64,000 nucleotides of DNA from Pseudomonas linyingensis (GCF_900109175.1 NZ_FNZE01000007.1:124001-188000), one strand, 5' to 3'. Positions 30,987-39,466 are shown, counted from the first letter of the stretch. A program made the numbers and translations. Notes: a model not told the origin generated them from the sequence alone.

Positions 30987-31949
30987 TTACTGCTGGGCGA
31001 CCTTGGCCGGCGGCGTCCAGACCACGTCCTGGATGGTCAGGCGCTTGGGAATCAGCTTGAGGTCGGCGAAGGTGTCGGCGATCTTCTGCTGGGCCGCGAC
31101 CACTTCGGGGGTCAGCGGTTGGGCGCCGTAGCCCTGGCGGGTCACCGCCTTGTGGGTGATCTCGGGACTCAGACCGATCAGCGGGGCGACCTGGGCGGTG
31201 ACCTTGGCCGGGTCGGCCTTGGCTTGCTCGCCGATGGCGCGGATTTCCTCGATCAGCGCGCCGACCACCTGCGGGTGCTGCTTCGCGTAGCTGCCGCTGG
31301 CTAGGTAGAACTGGTGGTTGTCGACCAGCCCGCTGCCGTCGCGCAGGGTGCGCGCCGACAGCTGCTGCTCGGCGGCGGCCTGGAAGGGGTCCCAGATCAC
31401 CCAGGCGTCCACGCTGCCGCGCTCGAAGGCAGCGCGGGCGTCGGCCGGCGGCAGGTACACCGGGGTGATGTCCTTGATCGACAGGCCGGCATCTTCCAGG
31501 GCGCGCACCAGCAGGTAGTGCACGTTGGAGCCCTTGTTCAGGGCGACCTTCTTGCCCTTCAGCTCGGCCACGCTCCTGATGGTCGAATCCTTGGCCACCA
31601 AGATCGCCTCGCCGGTCGGCGCCGGCGGCTCGTAGGCGACGTAGCGCAGGTCGGCGCCGGCGGCCTGGGCGAACACCGGCGGGGTCTCGCCGGTCACGCC
31701 GAAGTCGATCGAGCCGACGTTGAGGCCTTCCAGCAGCTGCGGGCCGCCCGGGAACTCGGTCCACTGTACCTTGACGCCCTGGGCGGCGAGGCGCTCCTCC
31801 AGCGTGCCCTTGGCCTTGAGCAGGACCAGGGTGCCGTATTTCTGGTAGCCGATGCGCAGGGTGTTGTCGGCATCATCGGCGAAGGCGGCGGAGGAGATCG
31901 CGGCTGCCAGCAGGGCGACCAGTCCTCGACGCAGGTAAGTAGTGCGCAT
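30987..31949 (-). CDS. ssuA: Aliphatic sulfonate ABC transporter, substrate-binding protein
   Basis: SsuA captures alkanesulfonates in the periplasm for SsuBC. The 320-residue protein has a signal peptide ([20 protein letters not shown], cleaved near AAFA) and the NMT1/SsuA-type binding fold ([20 protein letters not shown]). Start 31949 follows AAGGAGAG. It is the first gene of ssuA-D-C-B-F. I found no convincing own promoter in the 239 bases before it, so read-through past the lsfA terminator is possible. Confidence 0.93.
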   Translation of the reverse strand: MRTTYLRRGLVALLAAAISSAAFADDADNTLRIGYQKYGTLVLLKAKGTLEERLAAQGVKVQWTEFPGGPQLLEGLNVGSIDFGVTGETPPVFAQAAGADLRYVAYEPPAPTGEAILVAKDSTIRSVAELKGKKVALNKGSNVHYLLVRALEDAGLSIKDITPVYLPPADARAAFERGSVDAWVIWDPFQAAAEQQLSARTLRDGSGLVDNHQFYLASGSYAKQHPQVVGALIEEIRAIGEQAKADPAKVTAQVAPLIGLSPEITHKAVTRQGYGAQPLTPEVVAAQQKIADTFADLKLIPKRLTIQDVVWTPPAKVAQQ

Positions 31950-32120
31950 GGCGCTCTCCTTGTGTGCAAGTCGTCAGGGGGGGCTGCCTGCTGGCCCGTT
32001 GGCGGGCCGCGTGAGGACGTTGCCTGAGCCTCGCCTCGCGGCGAGGTGTTCAAGGGAAGGGCTGCGTGGTTGCGCTCGCCAGAAACAATCACGACGGGCC
32101 GGTGTGACCGTGTCGTCGCC

Positions 32121-32159
32121 TGTGGATAAAAAAGGGGCCTGTCCTGCCGTTCAGGCCCC
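32121..32159 (-). terminator. Terminator of lsfA, with an adjacent DnaA-box-like sequence
   Basis: On the minus strand GGGGCCTG pairs with CAGGCCCC (plus-strand 32134-32141 and 32152-32159), followed by six T residues. It ends lsfA transcription before ssuA. Immediately beyond, TGTGGATAA (32121-32129) is a perfect DnaA box in reverse, which may be chance. Confidence 0.85.
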
Positions 32160-32188
32160 GAACCCCATCGTGGCTTGAGGGTTGAAAC

Positions 32189-32827
32189 TCAGCGGTTCGG
32201 CTGCGGGGTGAGGCGCAGGTAAGGCTTCACCGCGCGGTAGCCCTTGGGGAAGCGCTGCTGGATCTCGGCCTCGTCCTTGAGGGAGGGCACGATCACCACC
32301 TCGTCGCCGTCCTGCCAGTTGGCCGGGGTGGCGACCTTGTGGCTGTCGGTCAGCTGCAGCGAGTCGATCACCCGCAGGATCTCGTGGAAGTTGCGCCCAG
32401 TGCTGGCCGGGTAGGTGATGATCAGGCGCACCTTCTTGTTCGGGTCGATGATGAACAGCGAGCGCACGGTCAGGGTGTCGCTGGCGTTCGGGTGGATCAG
32501 GTCGTAGAGGTCGGACACCTTGCGGTCGGCGTCGGCGAGGATCGGGAAGTTGACCTGGGTGTCCTGGGTCTCGTTGATGTCCTCGATCCACTTCAGGTGC
32601 GAGTCCACCGGGTCCACCGACAGGGCGATGGCCTTGACGCCGCGCTGGGCGAATTCACCTTTCAGCTTGGCGGTGAAGCCCAACTCGGTGGTGCACACCG
32701 GGGTGAAGTCGGCCGGGTGGGAGAACAGGATGCCCCAGCTGTCGTCCAGCCACTCATGGAAGCGGATGCGGCCGGTGCTGGAGTCCTGCTCGAAATCGGG
32801 GGCGATGTCGCCGAGACGGATGCTCAT
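32189..32827 (-). CDS. lsfA: 1-Cys peroxiredoxin LsfA
   Basis: LsfA reduces peroxides and in Pseudomonas is made in large amounts under sulfate starvation. The 212-residue protein has the 1-Cys (Prx6) layout: peroxidatic Cys45 in HPADFTPVCTTELG and a long C-terminal arm with no resolving Cys motif. Start 32827 follows GAGGAG. It precedes ssuA on the same strand and diverges from a sulfate-binding protein gene across an AT-rich promoter region, in keeping with shared control by sulfur supply. Confidence 0.93.
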   Translation of the reverse strand: MSIRLGDIAPDFEQDSSTGRIRFHEWLDDSWGILFSHPADFTPVCTTELGFTAKLKGEFAQRGVKAIALSVDPVDSHLKWIEDINETQDTQVNFPILADADRKVSDLYDLIHPNASDTLTVRSLFIIDPNKKVRLIITYPASTGRNFHEILRVIDSLQLTDSHKVATPANWQDGDEVVIVPSLKDEAEIQQRFPKGYRAVKPYLRLTPQPNR

Positions 32828-32994
32828 GGTTCTGCTCCTCAGAATGGGTATGTCCTTGCTGGGAGCCACTATGCGCAGGATCTTTCAGGATTAAAAAGAA
32901 TAAATAATGATTTATTAATTCCTTTTGGGGATATGAGGTGTGCCCGCCAGAGACTTCTTGATTTATGCGACCCAGAGCTAAGCAAGTAACTAAA

Positions 32995-33011
32995 TATTCT
33001 TTTATGGAATA
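32995..33011. promoter_or_regulatory. ATTC/GAAT inverted repeat in the lsfA-sbp intergenic region
   Basis: TATTC-N7-GAATA lies in an AT-rich stretch (about 32885-33015) between two divergent sulfur genes. AATAAAT-AATG-ATTTATT at 32899-32916 is a second palindrome. Similar elements lie before the porin gene and oscA. A LysR-type regulator such as CysB is a candidate; this is inference, since AT-rich DNA gives such palindromes by chance too. Confidence 0.4.
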
Positions 33012-33023
33012 AAAACGATTTCC

Positions 33024-33029
33024 TATAGT
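33024..33029 (+). promoter_or_regulatory. Predicted -10 box of the first sbp gene
   Basis: TATAGT is 38 bases before the start codon. TTTATG (33001-33006), 17 bases upstream, is a poor -35, as expected for an activator-dependent promoter. The inverted repeat TATTC-N7-GAATA overlaps the -35 region. Confidence 0.4.
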
Positions 33030-33066
33030 CCGGCATTCTTGTGTCCAACCCCCCAGGGATTGCCCG

Positions 33067-34065
33067 ATGAAGCGACTGCTTACCTCTTCCCTGCTGGCCG
33101 CCAGCGTGGCGCTGGCCTCCGGCGCCGCCCAGGCTGCCAGCCTGCTCAACGTCTCCTACGACGTGATGCGCGACTTCTACAAGGAATACAACGTCGCCTT
33201 CCAGAAGCACTGGCAGGCTGAAGGCGGCAAGCCTCTGCAGATCCAGATGTCCCATGGCGGCTCGAGCAAGCAGGCGCGGGCGGTGATCGACGGCCTGCCG
33301 GCCGACGTCATCACCATGAACATGGCCACCGACATCAACGCCCTGCACGACCATGGCCAGCTTATTCCGCAGGACTGGGCCGCGCGCCTGCCGGACCACA
33401 GCGCACCCTTCACCTCGGCCACCGTGTTCATCGTGCGCAAGGGCAACCCCAAGGGCTTCAAGAACTGGCCGGACCTGCTCAAGGACGGCGTGCAGGTGGT
33501 GGTGCCCAACCCGAAGACCTCGGGCAACGGCCGCTACACCTACCTGTCGGCTTGGGGCTACGTGCTGAAGAACGGCGGCGACGAGGCCGCGGCGCGCGAG
33601 TTCGTCGGCAAGCTGTTCCGCCAGGCGCCGGTGCTGGATACCGGCGGCCGCGCGGCGACCACCACCTTCATGCAGAACCAGATCGGCGACGTGCTGGTGA
33701 CCTTCGAGAACGAGGCGGAGATGATCGCCCGCGAGTTCGGTCGCGGCGAGTTCGAGGTGGTCTACCCGAGCGTGTCGGTGCAGGCCGAGCCGCCGGTGGC
33801 GGTGGTGGACAAGGTGGTCGACAAGAAGGGCACCCGGACCGAGGCCGAGGCCTACCTCAAGTACCTGTGGTCCGACGAAGGCCAGCGCATCGCCGCGGCC
33901 AACTACTTGCGCCCGCGCAACCCGGCGATCCTCGCCGAGTTCGCCGACCGCTTCCCCCAGGTGGAGTTGCTCGATGCGGTGCAGACCTTCGGCGAGTGGC
34001 CGCAGATCCAGAGGACCCACTTCAACGACGGCGGCGTGTTCGACCAGGCCTACGGCGCGCAGTAA
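33067..34065 (+). CDS. sbp: Sulfate/thiosulfate ABC transporter substrate-binding protein (first copy)
   Basis: This 332-residue periplasmic protein binds sulfate for the CysTWA importer. It has a signal peptide (MKRLLTSSLLAASVALASGA, cleaved after AQA). Family marks are [52 protein letters not shown] and TTTFMQNQIGDVLVTFENEA. It stands alone with its own terminator, about 7 kb from the permease genes, which have another sbp copy directly upstream. The two copies are clearly homologous but not identical, so this is not a recent duplication. Confidence 0.92.
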   Translation: MKRLLTSSLLAASVALASGAAQAASLLNVSYDVMRDFYKEYNVAFQKHWQAEGGKPLQIQMSHGGSSKQARAVIDGLPADVITMNMATDINALHDHGQLIPQDWAARLPDHSAPFTSATVFIVRKGNPKGFKNWPDLLKDGVQVVVPNPKTSGNGRYTYLSAWGYVLKNGGDEAAAREFVGKLFRQAPVLDTGGRAATTTFMQNQIGDVLVTFENEAEMIAREFGRGEFEVVYPSVSVQAEPPVAVVDKVVDKKGTRTEAEAYLKYLWSDEGQRIAAANYLRPRNPAILAEFADRFPQVELLDAVQTFGEWPQIQRTHFNDGGVFDQAYGAQ

Positions 34066-34081
34066 CCTTGCGTGCCTGACC

Positions 34082-34115
34082 AAAGCCCGGCGGGGTCTCT
34101 CCCCACCGGGCTTTT
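34082..34115 (+). terminator. Terminator of the first sbp gene
   Basis: AAAGCCCGG and GGGG (34082-34095) pair with CCCC and CCGGGCTTT, with a run of five T residues. It starts 16 bases after the stop codon. Confidence 0.92.
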
Positions 34116-34188
34116 TGCTGTCGGGTTGCCTGGTGATGGATCCCGAGCGCCAGGGTCGACGATGACTGCGGCAATCCCCATGGATGGC

Positions 34189-34219
34189 AAAAAGCCCGGC
34201 GGGATATCCCGTCGGGCTT
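34189..34219 (-). terminator. Terminator of the OprD-type porin gene
   Basis: AAGCCCG (34192-34198) pairs with CGGGCTT (34213-34219), and CGGGA pairs with TCCCG around a two-base loop. The A run on the plus strand gives the T run for minus-strand transcripts. Its core resembles the sbp terminator next to it. Confidence 0.88.
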
Positions 34220-34273
34220 GGGCGCAGCTTGCCGCATGGCAGGCGGCAGAGGGATCTGCCGCCCGTGGGCGAG

Positions 34274-35605
34274 TTACAGCAGTGGCAGGGTGTAGCTGAC
34301 GATCAGGCGGTTCTCGTCCCGGTCGGCCGAGTCATTGCCGCGCAGCGAGGCATTGCGCCAGGACAGGCCCAGGCCCTTGAGCGCGCCGTCCTGCAGCACG
34401 TAGTCGAGGCGCAGGTCGCGCTCCAACTCCTTATTCTCGCCATCGGGCGCGTCGATGTTGTCGCCGCTCAGGTAGACCACGCTGGCTTTCAGGCCCGGCA
34501 CACCGATCTTGGCGAAGTCGTAGGCATAGCCGGCCAGCCAGGTGCGCTCGCCGGCGTTCTGGAACTTGCCGATCTGGCGGTCGGTGATCAGGTAGGAGCT
34601 GGAGCCGTCGCCCTGGTTGAGGAAGGGGAAGTCGCTGTCGCCGTCGACCTGCTGGTAGCCCAGGTCTAAGGCATGACCGCCCAGGGTGTAGGTGAACAGG
34701 GTGCTCCAGGTCTGGTTGTCGACCTTGCCACTGTTGGCATCGCCTGCGGCCCAATAGCCGCTGCTGCGATAGCCCTCGCTGCGACCGGTAGCGCTGGCGT
34801 TCTTGCCGTCGGAGCTGCTGTCGAAGTAGCGCAGGTCGCTCTTCAGCGCGCCCACCGGCAGCGCCCAGTTGTGCACCAGGCCGACGAAGTGCTGCTCGTA
34901 GAAGTCTTCCAGGTTGCCGAAGTAGTACTGCGCGGTCAGGTCCTTGCTCAGCTTGTAGTCGCCGCCGGCGAAGTAGAACTTGTTGGTGTCGGCATCGCCG
35001 CTCGCGCCGCCGATACGCAGGCCGGTGTCGTCGGTGGAGCTGCGGCCCTTGGCGTGCTCCAGCTGGCCTGCGGTCAGGGTCAGGTTGTCGATCTCGCTGG
35101 AGGTGATCTGCCCGCCCGCGAACAGCTGCGGCAGCAGGCGGCCGTCGTTGAAGGTCACCACCGGCAGCTTGGGCTGCAGGGTACCGAGGCGCGCCTCGGT
35201 CTTGGACAGCTTGACCTTGGCGGTCACGCCGGCCTTGCTGTACTCGTCCACTGCGCTGCCGTCGCTCTCCAGCGGGAACAGCTGGCCCGGAGTGCGCTCG
35301 CGGCCCGCCTTGGTGTTGGTGCCGCCGGAGTCCAGCTTGACGCCGAGCAGGCCGATGGCATCCACGCCGAAGCCCACGGTGCCCTCGGTGTAGCCGGAGG
35401 CGTAGTTGAAGATGAAGCCCTGGCCCCATTCGCTGGCCTCGCCATTGTTGTTGGCGGTGTTCTTGGTGTTCAGGTCGTAGTAGAAGTTGCGCAGGCCGAG
35501 GCTGGCCTTGCTGTCTTCGATGAATCCTGTGGCGGACGCCTGCTGCACGAATGGCAGACCCACGATGCCCGCCACGATGGCCAGGGCCAGAGTGGACTTG
35601 TTCAT
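34274..35605 (-). CDS. OprD family outer-membrane porin
   Basis: The 443-residue porin has a signal peptide (MNKSTLALAIVAGIVGLPFV, cleaved near ASA). It begins TGFIEDSKASLGLRNFYYDL, the OprD N-terminal mark, and continues as many amphipathic strands such as DYKLSKDLTAQYYFGNLED. OprD-type porins each admit a small carboxylate or amino acid class; the substrate here is not shown. Its position among sulfur-starvation genes, with an AT-rich promoter like theirs, hints at an organosulfur solute (inference). Start 35605 has GGAGCATC upstream. Confidence 0.88.
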   Translation of the reverse strand: MNKSTLALAIVAGIVGLPFVQQASATGFIEDSKASLGLRNFYYDLNTKNTANNNGEASEWGQGFIFNYASGYTEGTVGFGVDAIGLLGVKLDSGGTNTKAGRERTPGQLFPLESDGSAVDEYSKAGVTAKVKLSKTEARLGTLQPKLPVVTFNDGRLLPQLFAGGQITSSEIDNLTLTAGQLEHAKGRSSTDDTGLRIGGASGDADTNKFYFAGGDYKLSKDLTAQYYFGNLEDFYEQHFVGLVHNWALPVGALKSDLRYFDSSSDGKNASATGRSEGYRSSGYWAAGDANSGKVDNQTWSTLFTYTLGGHALDLGYQQVDGDSDFPFLNQGDGSSSYLITDRQIGKFQNAGERTWLAGYAYDFAKIGVPGLKASVVYLSGDNIDAPDGENKELERDLRLDYVLQDGALKGLGLSWRNASLRGNDSADRDENRLIVSYTLPLL

Positions 35606-35954
35606 TGCTCGATGCTCCAAGGCTTGAGTGCTGGATGAGCCGGCCGTGCGGGCGTTTCGTGGTCGAATGGGCGGTCACGGGCCGACAGTCACGGGAAGGG
35701 ACATGCGCATGTCGGTGACGTGAAGATAGGTGAAAGCTGATAAATCCAAAAAGAATATATTTTTATTTTTATATTCTATTTTTTTATAATTGGTGGCGCG
35801 GTGGCGTCACGTCTCGACGAGAGGACAGGGCCTGCTCGCCGGACGCCATGGGCCGCGCCGAGCTGGCGCCCGCCCTCGGCGAGGCTGGACGGGCGCCCGC
35901 ATCCGGGCAATCCTTGCTCCTCGCCACCCCACCGAGCTGCCGCGCAGGATCGCC
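35606..35954. other. Divergent intergenic region with AT-rich island
   Basis: This is 349 bases without a gene. Positions 35725-35790 are extremely AT-rich against a GC-rich background and hold the inverted repeat AGAATATA-N10-TATATTCT (35752-35777). The rest, next to the dehydrogenase gene, is GC-rich, and I see nothing more in it. The island lies about 115-180 bases before the porin start and probably contains its promoter. Confidence 0.5.
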
Positions 35955-36926
35955 ATGAAAAAGAACGTCTTCGTCTTCAGCCGTCTCAGCCCCGAGCATC
36001 AGCAGCGCCTGCGGCACAATTTCAACGTCACCCTGCTCGACCCTGCCGGCGACATCGACGCCCAGTACGCCTCGGCACTGCCCGAGGCCCACGGCCTGCT
36101 CGGCGTCGGCCGGCCGTTCGGTCGCGCCCAGCTCGAACGTGCCGGCCGACTGGAAGTCATCTCGACCATCTCGGTGGGCTACGACAACTACGAGCTGGCC
36201 TATCTCAACGAGCGCGGCATCCTGCTCACCAACACCCCGGACGTGCTGACCGAGACCACCGCCGACCTCGGCTTCACCCTACTGATGGCCGCCGCGCGGC
36301 GGGTGCCAGAGCTGGATGCCTGGGTCAAGGCGGGCCACTGGCAGGCGCCGGTCGGCCCCGCGCAGTTCGGCAGCGACGTGCACGGCAAGACCCTCGGCAT
36401 CCTCGGCCTAGGCAACATCGGCGCGGCCATCGCCCGCCGCGGGCGCTTCGGTTTCAACATGGAGGTGCTGTACAGCGGCAACAGCCGCAAGCCGGCGCTG
36501 GAGCAGGAACTGGGCGCGCGCTACTGCGGCTTTGACGAGCTGCTCGGCGAGGCCGACTTCGTGGTGCTGGTGGTGCCGCTCAGCGCGCAGACCCGCCACT
36601 TGATCGGCCGCCGCGAGCTGGCGCTGATGAAGCCGAGCGCCATCCTGGTCAACGTCGCCCGCGGCCCGGTGGTGGACGAGGCGGCGCTGGTCGAGGCGCT
36701 GCAGAACGGCCAGATCCGCGCCGCCGGCCTCGACGTCTACGAGAAGGAACCGCTGCGCGAGTCGCCGCTGTTCGCCCTGCCCAACGTGGTGACCCTGCCG
36801 CACGTGGGCTCGGCCACCCACGAGACGCGCCAGGCGATGGCCGAGCTGGCGCTGGACAACCTGGAGCGCGCGCTGCTCGGCGGCACGCCGCGGCATAGGG
36901 TCAATCCGCAGGTGCGGGCGCGCTGA
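35955..36926 (+). CDS. NAD(P)-dependent D-2-hydroxyacid dehydrogenase
   Basis: The 323-residue cytosolic enzyme has the two-domain fold of the glyoxylate/hydroxypyruvate/2-ketogluconate reductase group. The nucleotide loop GLGNIG is at residues 151-156. The catalytic Arg is in NVARGPVVDEAAL, followed by an acidic residue and the catalytic His in LPHVGSATHE. The exact substrate cannot be told. Start 35955 follows CAGGATCG; longer in-frame starts add a low-complexity tail rich in Arg and Gly. It diverges from the porin gene and converges with the nitroreductase gene. Confidence 0.88.
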   Translation: MKKNVFVFSRLSPEHQQRLRHNFNVTLLDPAGDIDAQYASALPEAHGLLGVGRPFGRAQLERAGRLEVISTISVGYDNYELAYLNERGILLTNTPDVLTETTADLGFTLLMAAARRVPELDAWVKAGHWQAPVGPAQFGSDVHGKTLGILGLGNIGAAIARRGRFGFNMEVLYSGNSRKPALEQELGARYCGFDELLGEADFVVLVVPLSAQTRHLIGRRELALMKPSAILVNVARGPVVDEAALVEALQNGQIRAAGLDVYEKEPLRESPLFALPNVVTLPHVGSATHETRQAMAELALDNLERALLGGTPRHRVNPQVRAR

Positions 36927-36966
36927 GGCAGCGCTAAAGCGCAGCGCAAGGAGGGGAGCAGCGCAA

Positions 36967-37009
36967 AGCACGAGGGCGAAGACACCAGCAGTGTCTTCGC
37001 CCTCGTGCT
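36967..37009. terminator. Long perfect hairpin between convergent genes
   Basis: AGCACGAGGGCGAAGACAC (36967-36985) pairs without mismatch with 36991-37009 around a five-base loop, giving a 19-bp stem. There is no T run. It sits between the dehydrogenase (+) and nitroreductase (-) stops, so a bidirectional terminator is likely. Confidence 0.7.
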
Positions 37010-37023
37010 GTTGACGGTCAGCC

Positions 37024-37617
37024 TTACAGGCTGAAGTCGCCTTCGGCGGCGATGGCCCCCAGCGCCAGGCGCGGGCTGGGGGTTTCACGGGCCTGCAAGG
37101 GCTCGGGCAGGCTGGCGGCGTCGCCGCGCTTGCCGACGGCGACCATGGCGTGGATTTCGTAGCCATCCGGGATCTTCAGCTCGGTCCGGGCCAGTTCCTT
37201 GTCGAAGCCGGTCATGGCGTGGGTGTGCCAGCCGGCCAGGTGGGCCTGCAGGGCGAAGAAGCCCCAGGCTGCGCCGGTATCGAAGCCATGCGAGGGGGCC
37301 GGCTGTGCTTCGCTCTTGCCCGGCGGTACGAAGGTGGTCTTCGAGACGATCACCAGCAGCGCCGAGGCATGCTGCGCCCAGCCGCGGTTGAACTCGATCA
37401 GCAGGTTCAGATAGCGCTGCCAGTCGGCGCCGTCGCGGCGGGCGTAGAGGAAGCGCCAGGGCTGCGAGTTGTAGGCCGAGGGCGCCCAGCGTGCGGCTTC
37501 GATGAAGCCGAGCAGGGTGGTCTCGGGAATGCTCTCGCCATTGAAGGCGCGCGGCGACCAGCGCTCGAGGAACTGCGGGTCGACGGCATGGGTGGCGACG
37601 CGGGAGTTTTTGCTCAT
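37024..37617 (-). CDS. Nitroreductase family flavoprotein
   Basis: The 197-residue protein belongs to the FMN-dependent nitroreductase family. It has RWSPRAFNGESIP near the N-terminus, where FMN-phosphate is bound, then ARWAPSAYNSQPWRFLYARR and the helix ending ALQAHLAGWHTHAMTGFD. Such enzymes reduce quinones, nitro compounds or flavins with NAD(P)H. It might supply reduced flavin to SsuD, since ssuE is missing nearby, but no sequence feature proves this. A perfect palindrome upstream (37689-37706) may be its operator. Confidence 0.85.
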   Translation of the reverse strand: MSKNSRVATHAVDPQFLERWSPRAFNGESIPETTLLGFIEAARWAPSAYNSQPWRFLYARRDGADWQRYLNLLIEFNRGWAQHASALLVIVSKTTFVPPGKSEAQPAPSHGFDTGAAWGFFALQAHLAGWHTHAMTGFDKELARTELKIPDGYEIHAMVAVGKRGDAASLPEPLQARETPSPRLALGAIAAEGDFSL

Positions 37618-37688
37618 GGGGGCTCCTGGGTAGTGTACGACTCGCTGACTCGAACCCACTCATCTTGCCGCATTGGCGGCCGCAAAGG

Positions 37689-37706
37689 TTGTCCGTGAGC
37701 GGACAA
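37689..37706. promoter_or_regulatory. Palindrome upstream of the nitroreductase gene
   Basis: TTGTCCG-TGAG-CGGACAA is a perfect 7-4-7 palindrome, 72 bases before the nitroreductase start. It may be an operator or a small hairpin in the leader. The rest of the 200-base gap shows no clear promoter and no -24/-12 element. Confidence 0.35.
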
Positions 37707-37817
37707 TCGGTCCGCAGGGACGTGGGGGCATGAACCTGAATCCGTGGAATGGTTCCAGCGTCGATGGTTCTGCAAGTCGGCAAACAGGCCTGGTGTTCTG
37801 CACGGCGCAGCATCCTC

Positions 37818-38642
37818 TCAGGCGCTGGCCGGCAGCTCGAGGTGCTCGGGATCGATCGACTCGCCGCACACCAGCAGGGCGAAGTGGATGACGCTTTCCA
37901 GCTCGCGGGTATTGCCCGGCCAGCGGTAGTTTTCCAGCAACTGCTGGGCCTGGGGGCTGAGCAGCGGTGCCGGTAGGCCGAGGCGCTGGGCGTGCATGCC
38001 GAGGAAGTAGCTGGCCATCGGCAGGATGTCGCCCGGCCGCTCGCGCAGTGGCGGCAGCAGCAGGCGGCCGTCGTCCAGGTAGCGCAGCAGGCGCTCGTCG
38101 AACTTGCCCACCCGCGCCGCACGGCTCAGGTCGAAGCTGGTGGCGGCGACCAGGCGCACGTCTACCGGATGGGCCTCGCGGGCGCCGACGCGCAGCACCT
38201 CGCGGGTTTCCAGGGCGCGCAGCAGCTTGCCCTGCAGCGCCAGCGGCAGGTCGCCGATCTCGTCCAGGTACAGGGTGCCGCCGTGGGCCGAGCCGAACCA
38301 GCCGGCGCGGCTGCTGGCCGAGCCGTTGAACACCCCGGGGGCGTGGCCGAACAGTTCGGCTTCGGCATGCTGCGGGCTGAGGCTGGCGCAGTTGAGGGCG
38401 ACGAACAGGCCGGGGCGGCCGCTCGAGCGGTGGATATGGCGAGCCAGCAGCTCCTTGCCGGTGCCGGTCTCGCCGCGGATCAGCAGCGGCTGGTAGCCGG
38501 GGGCGAGGCGCTCGGTTTCCTCGTGCAGCTGGCGCGAGCGCGGGTCGACGAACACCAGCGCCTTGGCGCGGATGCTCAGCGGACTGCGCTCGGCGTCGGC
38601 GAAGGTCAGGATCGGTTGGTTGAGGGGATGGTGCGGGTTCAT
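37818..38642 (-). CDS. Atypical sigma-54-interacting AAA+ regulator without DNA-binding domain
   Basis: The 274-residue protein is the AAA+ domain of a sigma-54 activator, related to the SfnR group. It has Walker A GETGTGKE (57-64), Walker B LYLDE (124-128), LPPLRERPGDI and WPGNTREL. Two things are odd. The GAFTGA loop that touches sigma-54 reads GVFNGS (103-108), and the chain ends at ELPASA with no C-terminal Fis-type helix-turn-helix. The bases after the stop encode no such domain in any frame that I can see. It may work in trans, pair with a DNA-binding partner, or be an inhibitor. It lies between hydrolase and nitroreductase genes on the same strand. Confidence 0.8.
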   Translation of the reverse strand: MNPHHPLNQPILTFADAERSPLSIRAKALVFVDPRSRQLHEETERLAPGYQPLLIRGETGTGKELLARHIHRSSGRPGLFVALNCASLSPQHAEAELFGHAPGVFNGSASSRAGWFGSAHGGTLYLDEIGDLPLALQGKLLRALETREVLRVGAREAHPVDVRLVAATSFDLSRAARVGKFDERLLRYLDDGRLLLPPLRERPGDILPMASYFLGMHAQRLGLPAPLLSPQAQQLLENYRWPGNTRELESVIHFALLVCGESIDPEHLELPASA

Positions 38643-38722
38643 GACAGGCTCCCGGCCGGAGCCTGGCTCCAGCCGTTCAGAAGGATTCGGCGCCCGACGC
38701 ATAGCAGGTCATGGGCAGGGGC

Positions 38723-39304
38723 TCAGGCCCGGCGCCGGGCCTGTTGCTCGATCAGGGTCTGCAGGCGATACAGGTAGGCGAAGCCCTGCTCCCACTGACC
38801 GTGGCCGGACTTGACGTTGATGTGTCCTACGCCGCTCAGCACCACCGGTTCGGCGCCCCACTGGCGGGCCAGTTGCAGCGCCCGCTCCGGGGTTGCCGCC
38901 GAATCGTTGTCGGAACCGACCAGCAGGCTGGGGAACGGCAGCGACTGGCGCGGCATCGGCGCGAAGTTCTGTAGTTCCTGCGGGCAGCCGGGGCGCTCGA
39001 CATCCGCCGGCGCCACCAGCAGCGCCCCCCGCACCTTGGCCAGCAACGCCGGGGCGGCCTGCGCCGCCCAGTGGGCGAGGGTGACGCAGCCCAGGCTGTG
39101 GGCCACCAGGATCAGCTGGCCGGAGGCTGCGGCGATGTGCTGCTCCAGGCGTGCCACCCAGGCTTCGCGTTGCGGATTCAGCCAGTCGGCCTGCTCGACC
39201 CGGCTGGCGTCCGGCAGGCTGCGTTGCCAGTGGCTCTGCCAGTGCTCGGCCGGCGAGCCCTGCCAGCCCGGCAGGATCAGGTAGTGGATGGCGTGACGGC
39301 GCAT
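38723..39304 (-). CDS. RBBP9/YdeN family alpha/beta hydrolase
   Basis: The 193-residue cytosolic serine hydrolase has the nucleophile Ser70 in AHSLG, an acidic residue in GSDND near 130, and the catalytic His in GVGHINVKSG. YLILPGWQGSPAEHWQ at the start is the family mark. The substrate is unknown. It is the first of three minus-strand genes (hydrolase, AAA+ regulator, nitroreductase) and diverges from oscA across a 254-base AT-rich region. Confidence 0.88.
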   Translation of the reverse strand: MRRHAIHYLILPGWQGSPAEHWQSHWQRSLPDASRVEQADWLNPQREAWVARLEQHIAAASGQLILVAHSLGCVTLAHWAAQAAPALLAKVRGALLVAPADVERPGCPQELQNFAPMPRQSLPFPSLLVGSDNDSAATPERALQLARQWGAEPVVLSGVGHINVKSGHGQWEQGFAYLYRLQTLIEQQARRRA

Positions 39305-39466
39305 GGGGGCAGCCCTCGTGTCTGCGGTTGAGTTGTGCAGTCTAGAAAGCCGAAATAAGAATGTTAAGTAATAAAAAATTATTTATTTATGCTTTTTTGT
39401 CTTTTTTGAGAGTGTAATGAAAGCGCAGGCACGCGCTGCCTGCTTAGGTTTTTTAGGAATATAAAG

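Noticed and set aside
31950-32188. A cysteine-rich leader before ssuA, like the one before sbp2
   Set aside because: I read this gap on the minus strand; the only long frame continues out of register into ssuA and has no cluster of Cys codons.
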